Counted from the stretch's first letter, positions 30,072-40,571 are shown. The stretch is DNA of 64,000 nt from an uncultured Pelagibacteraceae bacterium (GCA_902516395.1 CABXYN010000001.1:1-64000), one strand, 5' to 3'. A program made the numbers and translations. Notes: generated from the letters alone by a model not told the origin.

Positions 30072-33066
30072 TGATCCTCTTGTTTTCTTTATCTAAAAAA
30101 ATAAAATCTGAAACTGTTACATTGATATTTTTATTTTCCATAGGTACAAAAAGTTTTTGACCATTCATCTTTTTTCCACCTTTAACAACTGCTAGTGCAA
30201 TTGATTTATTTAAATTAGGGCTAAAATAACTTGATGTTACATGTCCAATCATTTCAACCGGTTTCTTATTTAATTCAGAGACTATCTGAGCACCTTCTTC
30301 TAATATTTCATTAGGGTCATCCGTAAGCAATCCAACAAGCTGTTTTCTGTCCTCTCTCATTGTATCACTTCTATAAAGTGATCTTTTACCTATAAAGTCA
30401 TATTTTTTTTTACTAACTATCCAATCCATCTGAAGATCAATAGGTGTCATAGTTCCATCTGTATCCTGGCCAACAATAATAAATCCCTTTTCAGCTCTTA
30501 ATAAATGCATTGTTTCTGTTCCATAAGGAGTAATTTTGTATTCTTCTCCAGCTGCAATGCAGTTTTCCCATAATGATTTACCATATTTTGACTCTACATT
30601 AATTTCATAACTAAGCTCTCCTGTGAAACTTATTCTCATTATTCTACATTCAATTTTGTCAATTATTGCATCTTGGTAAGACATGTGAGGAAACGCTTCA
30701 TCACTAAAATCTTTATTAGGAAATAATTTTTTCAATATTTTTTTTGAATTTGGACCACAAATACTTGCTGTAGAATAGTGATCAGTAACAGAGGTTAAAT
30801 AAACATCTAATTCTGGCCATTCTGTTTGTAAATAGTCTTCAAGTTTAGAAAGCACATTTGCTGCGCCACCAGTTGTTGTGGTCATTAAATAATGATTTTC
30901 ACCCAATCTTGTGGTTACACCATCATCATAAACCATACCATCTTCATTTAACATTAAACCATATCGGCATTTCCCAATTCCTAATTTTGACCAAGCATTT
31001 GTATAAACTCTGTTTAAAAATTCAGAAGCATCAGATCCCTGTATATCTATTTTTCCTAATGTAGAAGCATCCAAAATTCCAGCACTATCTCTTGCAGCTT
31101 TACTTTCTCTTTGAACTGCTAAATGAAGATTTTCATTACTAATTGGGTAATACCATGGTCTTTTCCATTGACCAACATTTTCAAATTTTGCATTATTTTG
31201 AACGTGCCATTCATGAATTGAGGTTTTTCTAACAATATCAAAAAATTTTCCAACACTTCTTCCTACAATTGCTCCAAAAGTTAATGGTGTAAATGGTGGT
31301 CTAAAAGTAGTTGTACCTAAAGTACCCATTTCTGCTCCGGCTGTGTCAGCAATAATCCCCAAGGCATGCATATTCGATAATTTACCTTGATCTGTAGCCA
31401 TTCCAGTTGTTGTATATCTCTTTACATGTTCTATCGATTTAAAACCTTCTCTAAGTGCTAACTTTATATCTTTCGCAGTCGAGTCATTTTGAAAATCTAT
31501 AAAAGATTTAGTCTTACTCTCTGAAATAGTATTTGGTAACAGCCATATGTTTTTCTTCTCTGACTCTTTTGAACATAAAACTGAAATTTTATCAAAACCG
31601 CCTTCATTAATGTTTAAAAATTTTTTAACTTTATTATTTGTATTTTTAACTATTTCTTCTAGTTCAAAATCACCGTTACATGATCCAACATTTATATGAT
31701 TTTCATTTTTTTCAGTTGGAACAAATACTTGATCTATTTCTCTAAAATCTAATTTTCCTCCTGATTGTGTATGCATATGTACCATAGGTGTCCAACCTCC
31801 ACTTATTGATAAACAATCACACTGAATTTTATGTTTATTTCCAGTAACATTCGATCCATCTTCTGATAAATTCATAATTTCTATTGATTTTATCTTTTTG
31901 TAGCCAAAAGTATTAACCACTGTAGAGTTCCAATATATTTTAATTCCTAGGTCTTCAGCATCTTTAACAATATTTGATGAAGATTTTTTTCTAATATCAA
32001 CAATCTTTACTGATATTCCCTTTTCAAATAACGACACTGCAGTTTCATAAGCACTATCGTTGTTAGTAAAAATAATATTATTTAATCCAGTGGATACACC
32101 ATAAAAATCTAAATATTTTTTGACAGAGTTAGCAAGTATAATTCCTGGTCTATCATTGTTGTTGAATATAAGAGGTCTTTCTATTGCACCAGCAGCAACA
32201 ATTACTTTATCTGCTCTTATTTTCCACAATCTCTGTCTTATACTGCCATTTTTTTTATCTAATGGTAAATGATCTGATATATTTTCTTTGGCCAAAAGGT
32301 AGTTATAACTATGAAAAGCTGCCAAACTTGTTCTAGTTTTTATTATTAAATTATCTAATTTTTCTAATTCTGATATTTCATTCATTAACCATTCATTTGA
32401 TTTTTGATTATCTATTATAAAATTTTTATTATTTTGATAAATTGTGGATCCACCAAGTATATTTTTATCTTCGATTAATATTGTCTTTAAATTATTTTTT
32501 GCTGCCATTTTAGCAGATATGATACCTGAAATCCCACCTCCAATAACTAATACATCACAATGTTCATGTTTATGGTCATAAATGTCTGGATCTGGTTGTG
32601 TAGGTGATTTGCCAAGGCCTGCAGACAATCTTATTAATGGTTCATAAATTTTTTTCCAAAAACTTTTAGGCCACATAAAAGTCTTATAATAAAAACCTGC
32701 TGGTATAAATGGTGATATTAAGTTATTAATTCCACCTATATCAAAGTTAAGACTTGGCCAACAATTTTGACTAGATGCTTTCAATCCTTCATAAAGTTCT
32801 ATTTCTGTAGCTCTTACATTAGGCTCTGTTAAATCAGTATTATCATTTATTTGGCATATTGCGTTTGGCTCTTCAGATCCACATGACATTATACCTCTTG
32901 GACGATGATACTTAAAACTTCTGCCAACTAAATGAATGCCATTTGAAAGAAGTGCTGAGGCTAAAGTATCACCCTCAAAACCATGATATTTTTTACCGTC
33001 AAAAGTAAATGAAACAGTTTTTGTTTGATCAACAAATTTTGTTTTATTAATTCTATATTTTGTCAT
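30064..33066 (-). CDS. soxA: Sarcosine oxidase alpha subunit
   Basis: NAD-binding and tetrahydrofolate-binding subunit of the enzyme that demethylates sarcosine to glycine, giving methylene-THF and H2O2. The 1000 aa product has an N-terminal ferredoxin-like domain without cluster Cys (about 15-95). A dinucleotide motif DVLVIGGGISGIISAKMA lies near residue 170, and a C-terminal GcvT-like folate domain from about residue 600 (RDSAGILDASTLGKIDIQGSDA). With SoxB, D and G encoded adjacently, the whole enzyme should be made from one transcript. Confidence 0.97.
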   Translation of the reverse strand: MTKYRINKTKFVDQTKTVSFTFDGKKYHGFEGDTLASALLSNGIHLVGRSFKYHRPRGIMSCGSEEPNAICQINDNTDLTEPNVRATEIELYEGLKASSQNCWPSLNFDIGGINNLISPFIPAGFYYKTFMWPKSFWKKIYEPLIRLSAGLGKSPTQPDPDIYDHKHEHCDVLVIGGGISGIISAKMAAKNNLKTILIEDKNILGGSTIYQNNKNFIIDNQKSNEWLMNEISELEKLDNLIIKTRTSLAAFHSYNYLLAKENISDHLPLDKKNGSIRQRLWKIRADKVIVAAGAIERPLIFNNNDRPGIILANSVKKYLDFYGVSTGLNNIIFTNNDSAYETAVSLFEKGISVKIVDIRKKSSSNIVKDAEDLGIKIYWNSTVVNTFGYKKIKSIEIMNLSEDGSNVTGNKHKIQCDCLSISGGWTPMVHMHTQSGGKLDFREIDQVFVPTEKNENHINVGSCNGDFELEEIVKNTNNKVKKFLNINEGGFDKISVLCSKESEKKNIWLLPNTISESKTKSFIDFQNDSTAKDIKLALREGFKSIEHVKRYTTTGMATDQGKLSNMHALGIIADTAGAEMGTLGTTTFRPPFTPLTFGAIVGRSVGKFFDIVRKTSIHEWHVQNNAKFENVGQWKRPWYYPISNENLHLAVQRESKAARDSAGILDASTLGKIDIQGSDASEFLNRVYTNAWSKLGIGKCRYGLMLNEDGMVYDDGVTTRLGENHYLMTTTTGGAANVLSKLEDYLQTEWPELDVYLTSVTDHYSTASICGPNSKKILKKLFPNKDFSDEAFPHMSYQDAIIDKIECRIMRISFTGELSYEINVESKYGKSLWENCIAAGEEYKITPYGTETMHLLRAEKGFIIVGQDTDGTMTPIDLQMDWIVSKKKYDFIGKRSLYRSDTMREDRKQLVGLLTDDPNEILEEGAQIVSELNKKPVEMIGHVTSSYFSPNLNKSIALAVVKGGKKMNGQKLFVPMENKNINVTVSDFIFLDKENKRINA

Positions 33067-33342
33067 TTAAATTACAGGAGGTTTTTCACCCATTTTGTAA
33101 ACTGCATGTATTTTGTCATTTGATGTATCCCTAACCATATTAAACCATTTTCTACATCCATGAGTATGGTTCCATCTTTCAAACTGAACACCTTTAATAT
33201 TCTTTCTCATAAATAAATATTCTGCCCATTCATCATCACTTAGCTCTGTAGGTTGTTTTGGTCTTACAATGTGTGCTTCGCCACCACATGAAAACTCACT
33301 CTGGTCTCTTTCTCCACAATATGGGCAATTTATAACAAACAT
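33067..33342 (-). CDS. soxD: Sarcosine oxidase delta subunit
   Basis: Zinc-binding small subunit, 91 aa. The ligand set CPYCGERDQSEFSCGGEAH is at the N-terminus and the RWNHTHGCRKWFNMVRD block near the C-terminus is diagnostic. It overlaps soxB by one base and abuts soxA, consistent with fixed stoichiometry. Confidence 0.96.
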   Translation of the reverse strand: MFVINCPYCGERDQSEFSCGGEAHIVRPKQPTELSDDEWAEYLFMRKNIKGVQFERWNHTHGCRKWFNMVRDTSNDKIHAVYKMGEKPPVI

Positions 33343-34595
33343 TAGTGTGCTACAGCAGCTGCACCATGTTCATCAACAAGATCTCCACTTACAAATCTGT
33401 TAAGATTAAATGCTGCATTTAATTTATGTGGCTCATCATTAGCAATTGTGTGAGCAAATAAATCACCAGATCCAGGCGTTGCTTTAAAACCTCCTGTTCC
33501 CCATCCACAGTTAAAATAAAGACCTTTTATATTTGTTTTGCTAATGATCGGACTTGCATCCGGGCAAATATCAACAATACCACCCCATTGTCTTAACATC
33601 TTCATTCTACTAAAAATAGGGTACAGCTCTAATATAGCTTTTAAGGTACCTTCTACTACATCATGACTTCCTCTTTGTGTATAAGATATGTAAGCATCTG
33701 TTCCAGCACCAATTACTAATTCACCTTTATCAGATTGACTAACATATGCATGGACAGCATTAGACATTACAACTGTATCTATTATTGGTTTGACTGGTTC
33801 TGAGACTAATGCCTGTAATGGTTTACTTTCAAGTGGTAATTTTAAGCCTGCCATATTAGCAATTACACTTGAATGACCTGCGGCTACTACACCAATTTTT
33901 TTTGTTTTGATAAATCCTTTTGTAGTATCAAGTCCTTCAACATGGTCTCCATTTCTTTTTATTCCTTTCACTTCACAATTTTGAATTATATCTACACCCA
34001 TTGCATCTGCACCTCTTGCATAACCCCATGCAACAGCATCATGTCTTGCAGTTCCAGCTCTTCTTTGTAAAGTTCCACCAAGTACAGGATATCTAATATC
34101 TTGAGAAATATTTATTATTGGACAAAATTCCTTAACTTGTTTTGTGTCTAACCAAACAGCATCAATTCCATTTAACCTATTTGCATGAGTTCTTCTTTTT
34201 AAATCTCTAACGTCTTGAAGGTTATGAGCTAAGTTCATAACTCCACGTTGACTAAACATTATATTATAATTTAACTCTTGAGATAAATTTTCCCAAATTT
34301 TTAAAGCATGGTCATATAATCCAGCGCTAGCATCCCATAAATAATTTGATCTTATGATTGTTGTATTTCTCCCGGTATTACCTCCACCAATCCAACCTTT
34401 TTCTAAAACCGCAATATTTTTCATGTTATGTTTTTTTGCAAGATAGTATGCCGTGGCTAGTCCATGCCCACCACCTCCAACAATTACTGCTTCATATTCT
34501 TTTTTAGGCTCAGGATTCCCCCAGGCTTGTTTCCAGTTTTCATGCTGCGAAAAAGCATTTTTTATCAGTGAAAAAATTGAATATTTGTTTTTCAT
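33342..34595 (-). CDS. soxB: Sarcosine oxidase beta subunit
   Basis: Catalytic flavin subunit that oxidises sarcosine. The FAD motif [21 protein letters not shown] is at about residues 36-56 and [16 protein letters not shown] follows. [23 protein letters not shown] lies in the region that carries the covalent flavin His in characterised enzymes. Length is 417 aa. First gene of soxBDAG; the cluster fits use of methylated amines such as glycine betaine breakdown products, known from SAR11 physiology. Confidence 0.97.
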   Translation of the reverse strand: MKNKYSIFSLIKNAFSQHENWKQAWGNPEPKKEYEAVIVGGGGHGLATAYYLAKKHNMKNIAVLEKGWIGGGNTGRNTTIIRSNYLWDASAGLYDHALKIWENLSQELNYNIMFSQRGVMNLAHNLQDVRDLKRRTHANRLNGIDAVWLDTKQVKEFCPIINISQDIRYPVLGGTLQRRAGTARHDAVAWGYARGADAMGVDIIQNCEVKGIKRNGDHVEGLDTTKGFIKTKKIGVVAAGHSSVIANMAGLKLPLESKPLQALVSEPVKPIIDTVVMSNAVHAYVSQSDKGELVIGAGTDAYISYTQRGSHDVVEGTLKAILELYPIFSRMKMLRQWGGIVDICPDASPIISKTNIKGLYFNCGWGTGGFKATPGSGDLFAHTIANDEPHKLNAAFNLNRFVSGDLVDEHGAAAVAH

Positions 34596-34604
34596 ATTTG
34601 CAAG

Positions 34605-34650
34605 AAATTACTTGATTAATATTGAATATTCAATGATTTCAAGTTACACA
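34605..34650. promoter_or_regulatory. Divergent promoter pair with shared palindromic -35 (soxB / tRNA-Ser)
   Basis: The 64-base gap holds a perfect 14-base palindrome at 34621-34634 (ATTGAAT followed by ATTCAAT). On the plus strand TTGAAT (34622-34627) is 17 bases from TACACA (34645-34650), placing a start just before the tRNA. On the minus strand TTGAAT (34633-34628) is 17 bases from TAATTT (34610-34605), just before soxB. Both spacers are ideal. The assignment is from pattern alone. Confidence 0.45.
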
Positions 34651-34659
34651 TGTATCAAC

Positions 34660-34750
34660 GGAAGAGTGGGTGAGTTGGCTTAAACCAGCAGTTTGCTAAA
34701 TTGCCGAAGGAGCAATCCTTCCAAGGGTTCGAATCCCTTCTCTTCCGCCA
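34660..34750 (+). tRNA. tRNA-Ser(GCU)
   Basis: A complete class II tRNA with encoded CCA. The acceptor arm GGAAGAG (34660-34666) pairs with CTCTTCC (34740-34746). The anticodon stem GCAGT/ATTGC encloses loop TTGCTAA, with anticodon GCT at 34695-34697. The long variable arm is present, and the T arm is AAGGG-TTCGAAT-CCCTT. It reads serine codons AGC/AGU. The CCA ends two bases before the end of the convergent transglycosylase gene. Confidence 0.97.
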
Positions 34751-34751
34751 T

Positions 34752-36938
34752 TTAATACATGCTCTGATTTTTAAAGAAATCTTTTAGATAAATTGGCTTT
34801 TGAGACAAAATATACCTGTAAACATTGTAATTTTCTAAAACTCTTTGTACATAATTTCTTGTTTCTTTAAATTTAATAAGCTCAATCCAATCAACATAGT
34901 CAATTTGTTTTTTTTGAGGATTTTTATTAATTTTTTTCCAATACTTTACTCTCTTAGGACCAGCATTGTAAGCGGCTGTAGCAAAAGGGTAGGATCCTTT
35001 ATACTGATTGATTAAGCCAGCAATATAATGAGATCCTAAATTAATATTATATTCTGGATCAGTTGTTAATTTAGACTTTGTGTATCCCAACTTAGCTTGT
35101 TTTGATACAGTCTTAGCCGTATAAGGCATAAGTTGCATTAATCCTTGAGCACCAACTCTACTCCTAGCAGAGGTATCAAATTCACTTTCTTGTCTGATAA
35201 TAGATAATATCAATGCTGGATCAGGAATTTTTCTTCCGCCAACAAATTTTGGTACGCTCATTATTGGATAATTAAATTGGTTGTGAAATCTTTTTTGATA
35301 TGAGGCAATTTTTGAAACCTGTATAGCAAAATCAAACCGTGATATATCAGATGCTAATTTAGCAGCTAAAGCTTCACTACCTTTTTCTACATTATCATTT
35401 GCTAAAAACCTTAAGATATGTTTTGTGTATTTGTCTTTATTTAAATAATCAAGCAAATCTACAATTGCGACAAGTTTTTTTGAATAAAACTCTTGTTCAT
35501 AATCATCTTCTATAAACATTAATTTATCTAGCTCAAATTTCTCTTGAGGTTTCACTTTCATGTGTGAGAGTTGACCATAATATGTTGTTAAATATTTCGA
35601 TCCTTCAAAGAACCATTTATTTGATTTTTCTTTATTGCCAATTTTTTCATAAGTTTTACCCAACCAATAAGCACCTCTAGACAAGCTAATTGGATAGCTA
35701 ACATTCTTGTAAAAATTTAAAAAATGTTTTTCTGCCTGTTGTGCATCGTTTAAAAAACTAAGTGCTATCCATCCACTCATCCACTCGGCTTCAGCATAGT
35801 CTGCACCTTCTGTCATTGCGTGATTTGAAATAATTCTATAAGCCGTTTTATATTTTTTTTTATAAATTAAAGATCTTCCAATTATTGACCTTTCTTTCCA
35901 CCATTTATCTGGTCTTACTAAATATTCATCACTGTTTTTTACTTTATTAAGAATTTCTAGTGAACTATCTACACGTCCTTTTTTTCTTCTCCATTTTAAT
36001 CGATCATAATTTAAACCAGCGTCATTCTTAAAGCTTTTGGGTACTTTTTTGATCGCTTCATCAACTCCATATCCTCTGCTTATTAATATTTGCCTTGCTG
36101 TATAAAGTAATTGATACTCATTAGGCAGATATCTAATAACTCTTTTAAGATCCCAATGTTTGCCCTCCCAAGCATAATAATCTGCTCTATTTATATAATC
36201 AGAAGTATCTAGAATATTTTTAAATTTTTTTCTAAAATATTTTAAATTATTTGTATTTAGATCTGCACTTATAAATCCCTCTTTTATTAATCTTATTCCA
36301 TCACCAGATTTTCCAGTTTTAATTAAACTCTCACCTAACATCATTTTACCATATCCACTTAATGGTTCATTACTTCCAAACCAATTAATTATTTCTGTAG
36401 GAGAATGGCTTTGTAAATTTATTTTGTGCTCAGCAAGATATTTAATTCTATCAAATCTTGGATAATCTTTAACTCTTTCGATAAACCTCTTATATTCAGA
36501 AAAGGTTACTTTATTCCCCGACGTAAGAAGATGCCTCCACTGTATAAAATCATATATTGATTGAGCTCTTGCTTTTTTTGCAGTATTTTTTGCATCTTTC
36601 CAATTAGACTTTTCCATAAATCTAATTGCTTGCTTTGCGAATTCAAAATCTCTTTCACTGTAATATCTAGTTTTTTTAACAGTTCTTAATGTTTGTTTTT
36701 TTACAATAAGTGGTTTTTTGGGGGGTAATAAAATTCCAAAAATCTCTTTAGGTAAATCTTTATCATCTTTTAAACTTTGTTTTTCATTAAATGTTCCTGG
36801 TTTAAGGGGAGGAACTACTATCTGACTTTTAAACGCAGGTTTTTTCTTAGGTATTATTATTTCATTTGAATATGATGATTGAAAAAAGGTTAAAAAAAAT
36901 ATAGTTGTTAGTAGTAATTTAGATTTTCTAAAAATCAT
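34752..36938 (-). CDS. slt: Soluble lytic murein transglycosylase
   Basis: Cleaves peptidoglycan glycan strands to 1,6-anhydro-muropeptides in the periplasm. A signal peptide covers about residues 1-24 (hydrophobic LLLTTIFFLTFF, then SSYSNE). A long alpha-helical superhelical region with TPR-like repeats follows, then the C-terminal SLT domain. The catalytic Glu in IIRQESEFD is residue 584 by codon count; GAQGLMQLMPYTA and AYNAGPKRV are intact. At 728 aa it is close to E. coli Slt70 plus a proline/lysine-rich linker after the signal. Confidence 0.93.
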   Translation of the reverse strand: MIFRKSKLLLTTIFFLTFFQSSYSNEIIIPKKKPAFKSQIVVPPLKPGTFNEKQSLKDDKDLPKEIFGILLPPKKPLIVKKQTLRTVKKTRYYSERDFEFAKQAIRFMEKSNWKDAKNTAKKARAQSIYDFIQWRHLLTSGNKVTFSEYKRFIERVKDYPRFDRIKYLAEHKINLQSHSPTEIINWFGSNEPLSGYGKMMLGESLIKTGKSGDGIRLIKEGFISADLNTNNLKYFRKKFKNILDTSDYINRADYYAWEGKHWDLKRVIRYLPNEYQLLYTARQILISRGYGVDEAIKKVPKSFKNDAGLNYDRLKWRRKKGRVDSSLEILNKVKNSDEYLVRPDKWWKERSIIGRSLIYKKKYKTAYRIISNHAMTEGADYAEAEWMSGWIALSFLNDAQQAEKHFLNFYKNVSYPISLSRGAYWLGKTYEKIGNKEKSNKWFFEGSKYLTTYYGQLSHMKVKPQEKFELDKLMFIEDDYEQEFYSKKLVAIVDLLDYLNKDKYTKHILRFLANDNVEKGSEALAAKLASDISRFDFAIQVSKIASYQKRFHNQFNYPIMSVPKFVGGRKIPDPALILSIIRQESEFDTSARSRVGAQGLMQLMPYTAKTVSKQAKLGYTKSKLTTDPEYNINLGSHYIAGLINQYKGSYPFATAAYNAGPKRVKYWKKINKNPQKKQIDYVDWIELIKFKETRNYVQRVLENYNVYRYILSQKPIYLKDFFKNQSMY

Positions 36939-36965
36939 TTTTAATAACTTATGATATAAATATTT

Positions 36966-37853
36966 ATGTTTAAAGGTTCAAATGTAGCTTTAGTAACACC
37001 ATTTAAGGGCAATAGTCTTGATGAGGAAACTTATATAAAAATTATTAATTTTCATTTAGAAAATGGAACAAATGGACTCGTGCCAGCAGGTACAACAGGC
37101 GAGTCACCAACTCTTTCACATAAAGAACATGAAAAAGTTATAGAGTTATGCATTCAAGAAGCTAAAGGAAAAATTCCAGTAATTGCAGGCACAGGATCAA
37201 ATTCTACTTCAGAAGCTATATCACTTACTGAGCACGCAGAGAAAGCTGGAGCAGACGGCGCCTTGATAGTGACACCTTATTACAACAAACCCACTCAGGA
37301 GGGCTTATATCAGCATTACAAGGCTATAAATGATAAATGTGGCATACCAATCATAATTTATAATATTCCTGGAAGATCGGTTATTGATATGACGGTAGAT
37401 ACTATGGCAAGATTATTTGAGCTGAAAAACATAGTTGGAGTAAAAGATGCAACTGGTGATTTGAATAGAGTAGATGAGACCTTCAAAAAAATTGGAAATG
37501 AATTTATCCAACTAACTGGTGAGGACGGTCTTGCTTACGAATATAACAAAAGAGGCGGCATTGGGTGCATTTCTGTTACAGCCAATATAGCTCCTAAAAT
37601 GTGTTCTGATATGCAAAAATTTTCAAAATCTCAGGATAAAGATGAGCAAAAAAAGGCTGAAGAAATAGATAAAAAACTTCAACCTGTTCATAAATCTTTA
37701 TTTATTGAAAGCAATCCGTCACCAGTTAAATACGCAGCAAAATTGATAGGTATCTGCGATGATAATGTGAGATTACCCTTAGTAACAGTTTTAGACGAAA
37801 CCAAAGCCGAGGTAAAAAAAGCTCTTATATCTGCCAAATTAATTAATGAATAA
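36966..37853 (+). CDS. dapA: 4-hydroxy-tetrahydrodipicolinate synthase
   Basis: Condenses pyruvate and aspartate semialdehyde in lysine/diaminopimelate synthesis. The catalytic Schiff-base Lys in GVKDATGD is residue 160 by codon count. GTTGESPTL and the [14 protein letters not shown] active-site Tyr region are present. Length is 295 aa. Only 27 bases separate it from divergent slt. It opens a ten-gene operon; its end overlaps smpB by eight bases. Confidence 0.97.
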   Translation: MFKGSNVALVTPFKGNSLDEETYIKIINFHLENGTNGLVPAGTTGESPTLSHKEHEKVIELCIQEAKGKIPVIAGTGSNSTSEAISLTEHAEKAGADGALIVTPYYNKPTQEGLYQHYKAINDKCGIPIIIYNIPGRSVIDMTVDTMARLFELKNIVGVKDATGDLNRVDETFKKIGNEFIQLTGEDGLAYEYNKRGGIGCISVTANIAPKMCSDMQKFSKSQDKDEQKKAEEIDKKLQPVHKSLFIESNPSPVKYAAKLIGICDDNVRLPLVTVLDETKAEVKKALISAKLINE

Positions 37854-38316
37854 AAAAACCATTCCTGGTTTAAAAATTATTACAATTAATAGAAAAGCAT
37901 CTTTTAATTATTTTTTTAAAGAGATATTTGAAGCAGGTATTGTTTTAAAGGGTTCTGAAATAAAATCTGTAAGATCAGGTAAAATTAATATAGCAGATTC
38001 TTACGCCGTGGATAGAAATGGAGAAATTTTTTTGATCAATTCTCATATACCTATTTATAAACAAGCCAGTTATTCAAATCATAATCCTTACTCTGAAAGA
38101 AAACTTTTATTGAATAAAAGAGAAATTAATAAAATTATTGGCAGAATTCATGAAGATGGTTTAACTATTGTACCAACAAAAATGTATTTTAAAAAAGGGA
38201 AGGCAAAACTAGAAATTGCAGTAGCCAAAGGTAAAAAACAATTTGATAAAAGACTGACAAAGAAAACAAGAGACTGGAACCGTGAAAAAGCAAGATATAT
38301 TAGAAAATCAAGTTAA
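37846..38316 (+). CDS. smpB: SsrA-binding protein SmpB
   Basis: Binds tmRNA and delivers it to stalled ribosomes. The 156 aa product has [39 protein letters not shown]-type signature blocks near residues 11-50 and the basic tail [15 protein letters not shown]. It overlaps dapA by eight bases and folK by 35. No tmRNA gene was recognised in this window. Confidence 0.96.
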   Translation: MNKKTIPGLKIITINRKASFNYFFKEIFEAGIVLKGSEIKSVRSGKINIADSYAVDRNGEIFLINSHIPIYKQASYSNHNPYSERKLLLNKREINKIIGRIHEDGLTIVPTKMYFKKGKAKLEIAVAKGKKQFDKRLTKKTRDWNREKARYIRKSS

Positions 38317-38812
38317 TTTTGTATATCTAGCATTAGGTTCTAATCTTGGAGACAAGAAGAATAATTTAAATAAAAGTATAGATTTAATCCATAAAGAGGG
38401 AATTTTTATAAAGAAAAGATCGAAATTTTATAGCACAAAATCTTGGCCAAATGAAAATTTTCCAAACTTTATTAATTCTATCATATTGATTGAGACAAAA
38501 TTAAATATAACTGAATTATTTTTAAAAATTAAAAAAATTGAAAAAAAATTAGGTAGAACTAGATCAAAAAGAAACCATCCAAGAATATGTGATATTGATA
38601 TAATTGATTATAATGGTGCAATAATTCATAGAAAACTTGGTAATCATAAACTCAATACACCGCATAAAAGAATGCATAATAGAAATTTTGTTCTGTTTCC
38701 TTTATATGAATTAGATAAAGATTGGGTTCACCCTAAACTTAAGAAAAATATAGTCATTTTAATGTCAAATTTAACCTCAGATCAGTTATTGGGTATTAAA
38801 ATTGCCCAATAA
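38282..38812 (+). CDS. folK: 2-amino-4-hydroxy-6-hydroxymethyldihydropteridine pyrophosphokinase
   Basis: Activates the pterin precursor in folate synthesis. The start of the domain is [15 protein letters not shown], followed by the [17 protein letters not shown] catalytic segment and [20 protein letters not shown]. The GTG at 38282 gives 176 aa and a 35-base overlap with smpB. No better start is available downstream before the LGSN motif, so the overlap seems genuine, though the exact initiation codon is uncertain. Confidence 0.92.
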   Translation: MKKQDILENQVNFVYLALGSNLGDKKNNLNKSIDLIHKEGIFIKKRSKFYSTKSWPNENFPNFINSIILIETKLNITELFLKIKKIEKKLGRTRSKRNHPRICDIDIIDYNGAIIHRKLGNHKLNTPHKRMHNRNFVLFPLYELDKDWVHPKLKKNIVILMSNLTSDQLLGIKIAQ

Positions 38813-38828
38813 AATGATATAAATAATA

Positions 38829-40571
38829 ATGCTTAAATCTGAAGAATTAATTAATAAGGTAAAAAATTATAACAAGTTTCTAAATCCAGAAACTTTATCA
38901 AAAGCCTATGATTTTGCTTTAAAGGCCCATGAAAAACAAAAAAGAGATGAGGGCTCACCTTATATTATTCACCCGATTGCAGTTGCAAATATTTTAACTG
39001 AGTTAAAGCTAGACAGTGCAACTATAGCGACTGGTTTACTTCATGATACAATAGAAGATACTCATGCAACTTATAATACAATAGAAGCAGAATTTGGAAA
39101 AGAGGTTGCTGATTTAGTTGATGGTGTTACAAAAATTTCTGAGTTTGAAAATCAGGCAATATCAAACTCTAAAGCAGAAAATTTTAGAAAATTAATACTA
39201 GCGACTTCAAAAGATATCCGAGTTTTACTAGTGAAACTTGCTGATAGACTACACAATATGCGAACCATTAAAGTTGTTGATAAAGAAAAGCAAATTAGAA
39301 AAGCAAAAGAAACAATGGAAATATATGCGCCACTTGCAGATAGAATGGGCATGCATCGTATAAGAGATGAATTAGAAGACCTTTCTTTTGAAGTTTTAAA
39401 TGAAGATGCAAGAAAATTAATAAAAGACAGATTAGATAAAATTAAAGAAAATAATCTAATTAACTTTAATAATATTTCTGATGAGTTTTTTGAAATACTT
39501 AAAAACAAAAATATAGAACCAAAAATAGTTGGTAGAGAGAAAACTCCTTTTTCAATTTGGAGAAAAATCCAAAAAAAAAGAACTTCTCTTGAACAGATAA
39601 CAGACATTATTGGTTTTAGAATTATTTTAGATAATATTGATGATTGTTATAAAGCTTTAGGAATTTTCCATAGTAAATGGAATTGTATACCAGGTAAATT
39701 TAAAGATTATATTTCATCACCTAAAATCAATAAATATCAATCATTACACACAGCTATTATTGGACCAAATAAAAGACCAATTGAAATCCAATTAAGAACA
39801 AAACAAATGCATGAGTTCGCAGAAAGAGGTATTGCTTCTCACTGGAAATATAAATCATCAGAAAAATTTAATTCCTTGACTTGGAAGGAATATGATTGGT
39901 TGGCTGATCTAGTTGAAATTATTGATAAAAACGAAAATCCAGATGACTCATATGAATATACAAAACTCCAAATGTTTCAAGAAAACGCTTTTTGTTTCAC
40001 ACCAAAAGGTTCAATTATAAAATTACCTAAAAATGCTACACCAATAGATTTTGCTTATGCTGTCCATACTCAAATTGGAGATGCCGCTGTTGGTTGCGAA
40101 ATAAATGGAAATGAAAGTGCTTTGCAATCAATATTACACAATGGCGATGTTGTTAAAATTATCACCTCAAAAAAAGCTTCTCCTTCATTACATTGGTTAA
40201 GCAGTACCAAAACAGGAAAAGCTCGTGCTGCAATTAGACGTTATTGGCAGTACCGCGAAAATAGCAAACCTATTAAGGAAAAACGATATAATACTACACT
40301 TTGGATTTCTCTTCCAGACGAACCTGGCAAAATGGGTGATGTAACTACTATGATTGGAGAAAACTTTGTTAATATTTCAAGCGTTGAAATGGTAGAAAAA
40401 CTCAATGGAAGGATTAATTTTAAATTTAATTTAATCATTCATGACCTTAAGAACTTTACAAAATTGATAAGTGAACTAAAACAAAAAGAATATAAATTTA
40501 AAATTATTAGACATAAAAATAAAAAATATGCTTTCTTTAAAAAACTCTTTAGCAGTTTTAAGAAAAACTAA
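38829..40571 (+). CDS. Bifunctional (p)ppGpp synthetase/hydrolase, short Rel
   Basis: Stringent-response enzyme. The HD hydrolase domain is intact (HPIAVANIL and LLHDTIEDT). The synthetase region has the KFKDYISSPK loop of the RxKD type seen in bifunctional Rel/SpoT, and YQSLHTAIIGP. A TGS domain starts near residue 384 (FCFTPKGSIIKLP). Only about 105 residues follow, including an ACT-like segment (LPDEPGKMGDV). At 580 aa it is shorter than the usual 700-750, so most of the central helical and zinc-finger regulatory part is missing. Confidence 0.93.
   Translation: MLKSEELINKVKNYNKFLNPETLSKAYDFALKAHEKQKRDEGSPYIIHPIAVANILTELKLDSATIATGLLHDTIEDTHATYNTIEAEFGKEVADLVDGVTKISEFENQAISNSKAENFRKLILATSKDIRVLLVKLADRLHNMRTIKVVDKEKQIRKAKETMEIYAPLADRMGMHRIRDELEDLSFEVLNEDARKLIKDRLDKIKENNLINFNNISDEFFEILKNKNIEPKIVGREKTPFSIWRKIQKKRTSLEQITDIIGFRIILDNIDDCYKALGIFHSKWNCIPGKFKDYISSPKINKYQSLHTAIIGPNKRPIEIQLRTKQMHEFAERGIASHWKYKSSEKFNSLTWKEYDWLADLVEIIDKNENPDDSYEYTKLQMFQENAFCFTPKGSIIKLPKNATPIDFAYAVHTQIGDAAVGCEINGNESALQSILHNGDVVKIITSKKASPSLHWLSSTKTGKARAAIRRYWQYRENSKPIKEKRYNTTLWISLPDEPGKMGDVTTMIGENFVNISSVEMVEKLNGRINFKFNLIIHDLKNFTKLISELKQKEYKFKIIRHKNKKYAFFKKLFSSFKKN

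Noticed and set aside
30858-31064. Short plus-strand frame inside soxA
   Set aside because: His/Leu-rich translation of the complementary strand of a conserved domain; no independent support.
34660-34750. tRNA-Ser as an integration site for the island recombinase
   Set aside because: The recombinase is 27 kb away, and I saw no partial tRNA copy at the island edges.
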